Assembly: GCA_023079485.1 (NCBI GenBank)
Contig: CM041085.1
Location: 96,669,115 to 96,733,114, forward strand
Source of the DNA: Archilochus colubris
Taxonomy: Eukaryota > Chordata > Aves > Apodiformes > Trochilidae
DNA length: 64,000 bases
Direction of reading: 5' to 3'
The number at the start of each line of letters is the position of its first letter. Position 1 is the stretch's first letter. Below, in pieces: positions 62,506 to 64,000 of the stretch. The position numbers were made by a program, and so were the translations under genes. The notes below the pieces were generated by a model. The model was not told the DNA's origin. It was given only the letters and a program-made list of their open reading frames with translations, and did no database searches.

Positions 62506-64000
62506 AATTTTGTTTGTTTGTTTACACAAAACATCTGTCATGGTATTTGAAATTGTATAAGCAAATGCATGTATATGTAAATACATGCAAGCAATAGTTT
62601 GCAAATATATCAGAAGTTTGCAATATGTAGTAATTTTATGCATTGCTAGTCCAATTAATATGGGAGTTATTAGAATAAACTTTAAAAAATTATAAATATT
62701 GCCTCGGATACTCACTTTTTAAGATTTTTATTATGTAATTGTATAATCATGGTGCTATTTTGTGTCACTCTAAAAAGGTTATAAATGTAAATCTATCAAG
62801 CAACCTGACTTTATGGGATTTAAAGTTTCATAACTTTAATACCAAACCTATATAAGGTTGAAATAATTTTCCTCCACTGCTTTGAGGAGATCCATGAATT
62901 TTGTTTAAATATATTCATGAGACAACACTGAAATTTAAACTGTGATTTCACATCAGTTTTGCTAAGTAGGAAGAAGTAACATTCCAAAAGGAATCTTCAA
63001 GATCCAGAAAATGCTTTTCCCTGTGTTCCAAAGTATAATGTTTCAATTGGCTTCTGTAAAATGCTTTTCACTTTCAACATTTGGTTTGTGTGTGGTTTGG
63101 ATGTTTAGGGTTTTTTTAAATTTTTTTGAGGGAATCCAGTTTTGCCAATGTTAAGGCTTCAAAAATGCAAAGTTCAAAGGAGTTAAAAAAATAGTCATGC
63201 TTGAGAATAACACTAACTGTGCCACTAGTTAAAACTGGGGAGTTCCATTTTCAAATGGCATTATCAAGCAACAACCTATTCTTAAGTAATATTCCATCTA
63301 ATAGCTTGATCTCAGTCCCTGGGAGTTTAACAAAAACAAGCAGTTACATGAGATGGAGATTGCATTCACAGACAACTCAAATCAGTTAATTCACAGACAA
63401 AAGCAATGATGATTTCAAAAGCAGCACAAAAAAATTGGAAATATTAGAACTATTGAAATATCCTGAGGCCCTAGTACCAAAAAGTGTAACTGTAAAATGC
63501 AAGCTTAAAACTCATAAAAAGTCTATATAACTGGCAGGTTGCTGCCACTATCTATCTTCCTTTGTCTATGCCCTTTAACAAAGAACTGTGAAAGACCAAC
63601 ACTATTAAGAAGGAATACTTAATGGGTGACAGTACTTTCATTTATGCAGGATGGAAGCTGAATGTTTCCCACAGATATTTACATGATAAATTATATAAAA
63701 AAATGTTCTCATGGTTTCTTCTTAGAGGACTTGATAAATATCTATGCAGTGCACATAAAAATACCTATACAGATGGAATACTGTGTGGTAAGTGAAGAAT
63801 GAATGCACAATGGATGTATGGGGAATGAAGAATAGTTACAATGTCATGATTTAAAAGACAGAAAGAAGAAAAATTCGAATTGCATCTTTGCTGTAGAAAT
63901 TTTGCAGTCCATTTAGATCCTAACAGGAGTAGTGGGAAGTTAGGAATAAACTGAGGAGAACAGAGGGGAATAAAATATTTAATACAATGACTTGAGAAGT
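62506..64000. other. Unique AT-rich non-coding DNA
   Basis: No gene supported. A GT/T-rich run lies near 63080-63130. Nothing else recognised up to the window end. Confidence 0.65.

Overview
The window reads as a non-coding stretch of a bird nuclear genome. It is AT-rich and CpG-poor, and contains no intact protein-coding gene, rRNA, tRNA or CRISPR array that I can support. The bird assignment rests on about a dozen fragments of CR1 (the chicken-repeat-1 LINE). These share a diagnostic 3' UTR and a terminal octamer of the ATTCTATG type, and several keep recognisable ORF2 protein segments. Fragments of two LTR families that I recognise from bird genomes support this. One short fragment resembles an RTE-clade LINE, a group with patchy distribution in birds; if confirmed, it would narrow the host lineage.

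Layout: 1-5.4 kb is unique non-coding DNA. From 5.4 to 6.05 kb there is a T-rich/TTTTTA simple repeat followed by the 3' half of an LTR (minus strand). From 9.8 to 12.04 kb there is the longest CR1 copy (plus strand, internally deleted), then an AT-rich tandem array bounded by 17-bp direct repeats and an orphan CR1 tail. From 12 to 22 kb the DNA is mostly unique; it holds a homeodomain-site-rich block (15.5-15.75 kb) and a perfect 20-bp inverted repeat that folds as an 81-nt hairpin (16.3 kb). CR1 copies follow on the minus strand at 22.0, 31.4, 33.4 and 37.9 kb, with a second LTR family at 29.0 kb. The U3-side half of the first LTR family lies at 40.7-41.5 kb (minus), and another 3' half lies at 50.2-50.6 kb (plus). 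From 55.4 to 58.95 kb is a dense cluster: an AT microsatellite with a 44-bp perfect palindrome, the RTE-like fragment, and three CR1 copies, two of them tail to tail. Two more CR1 ends lie at 61.6 and 62.2-62.5 kb.

The open frames in the window are short. They are either repeat-derived or show no recognisable domain, so I do not call them genes. The window is best read as intergenic DNA or part of a very large intron; the sequence alone cannot tell these apart. I found no convincing new multi-gene system. The items most worth a check are the 16.3 kb hairpin, the RTE-like fragment with its palindromic neighbour, and the possible conserved non-coding blocks.
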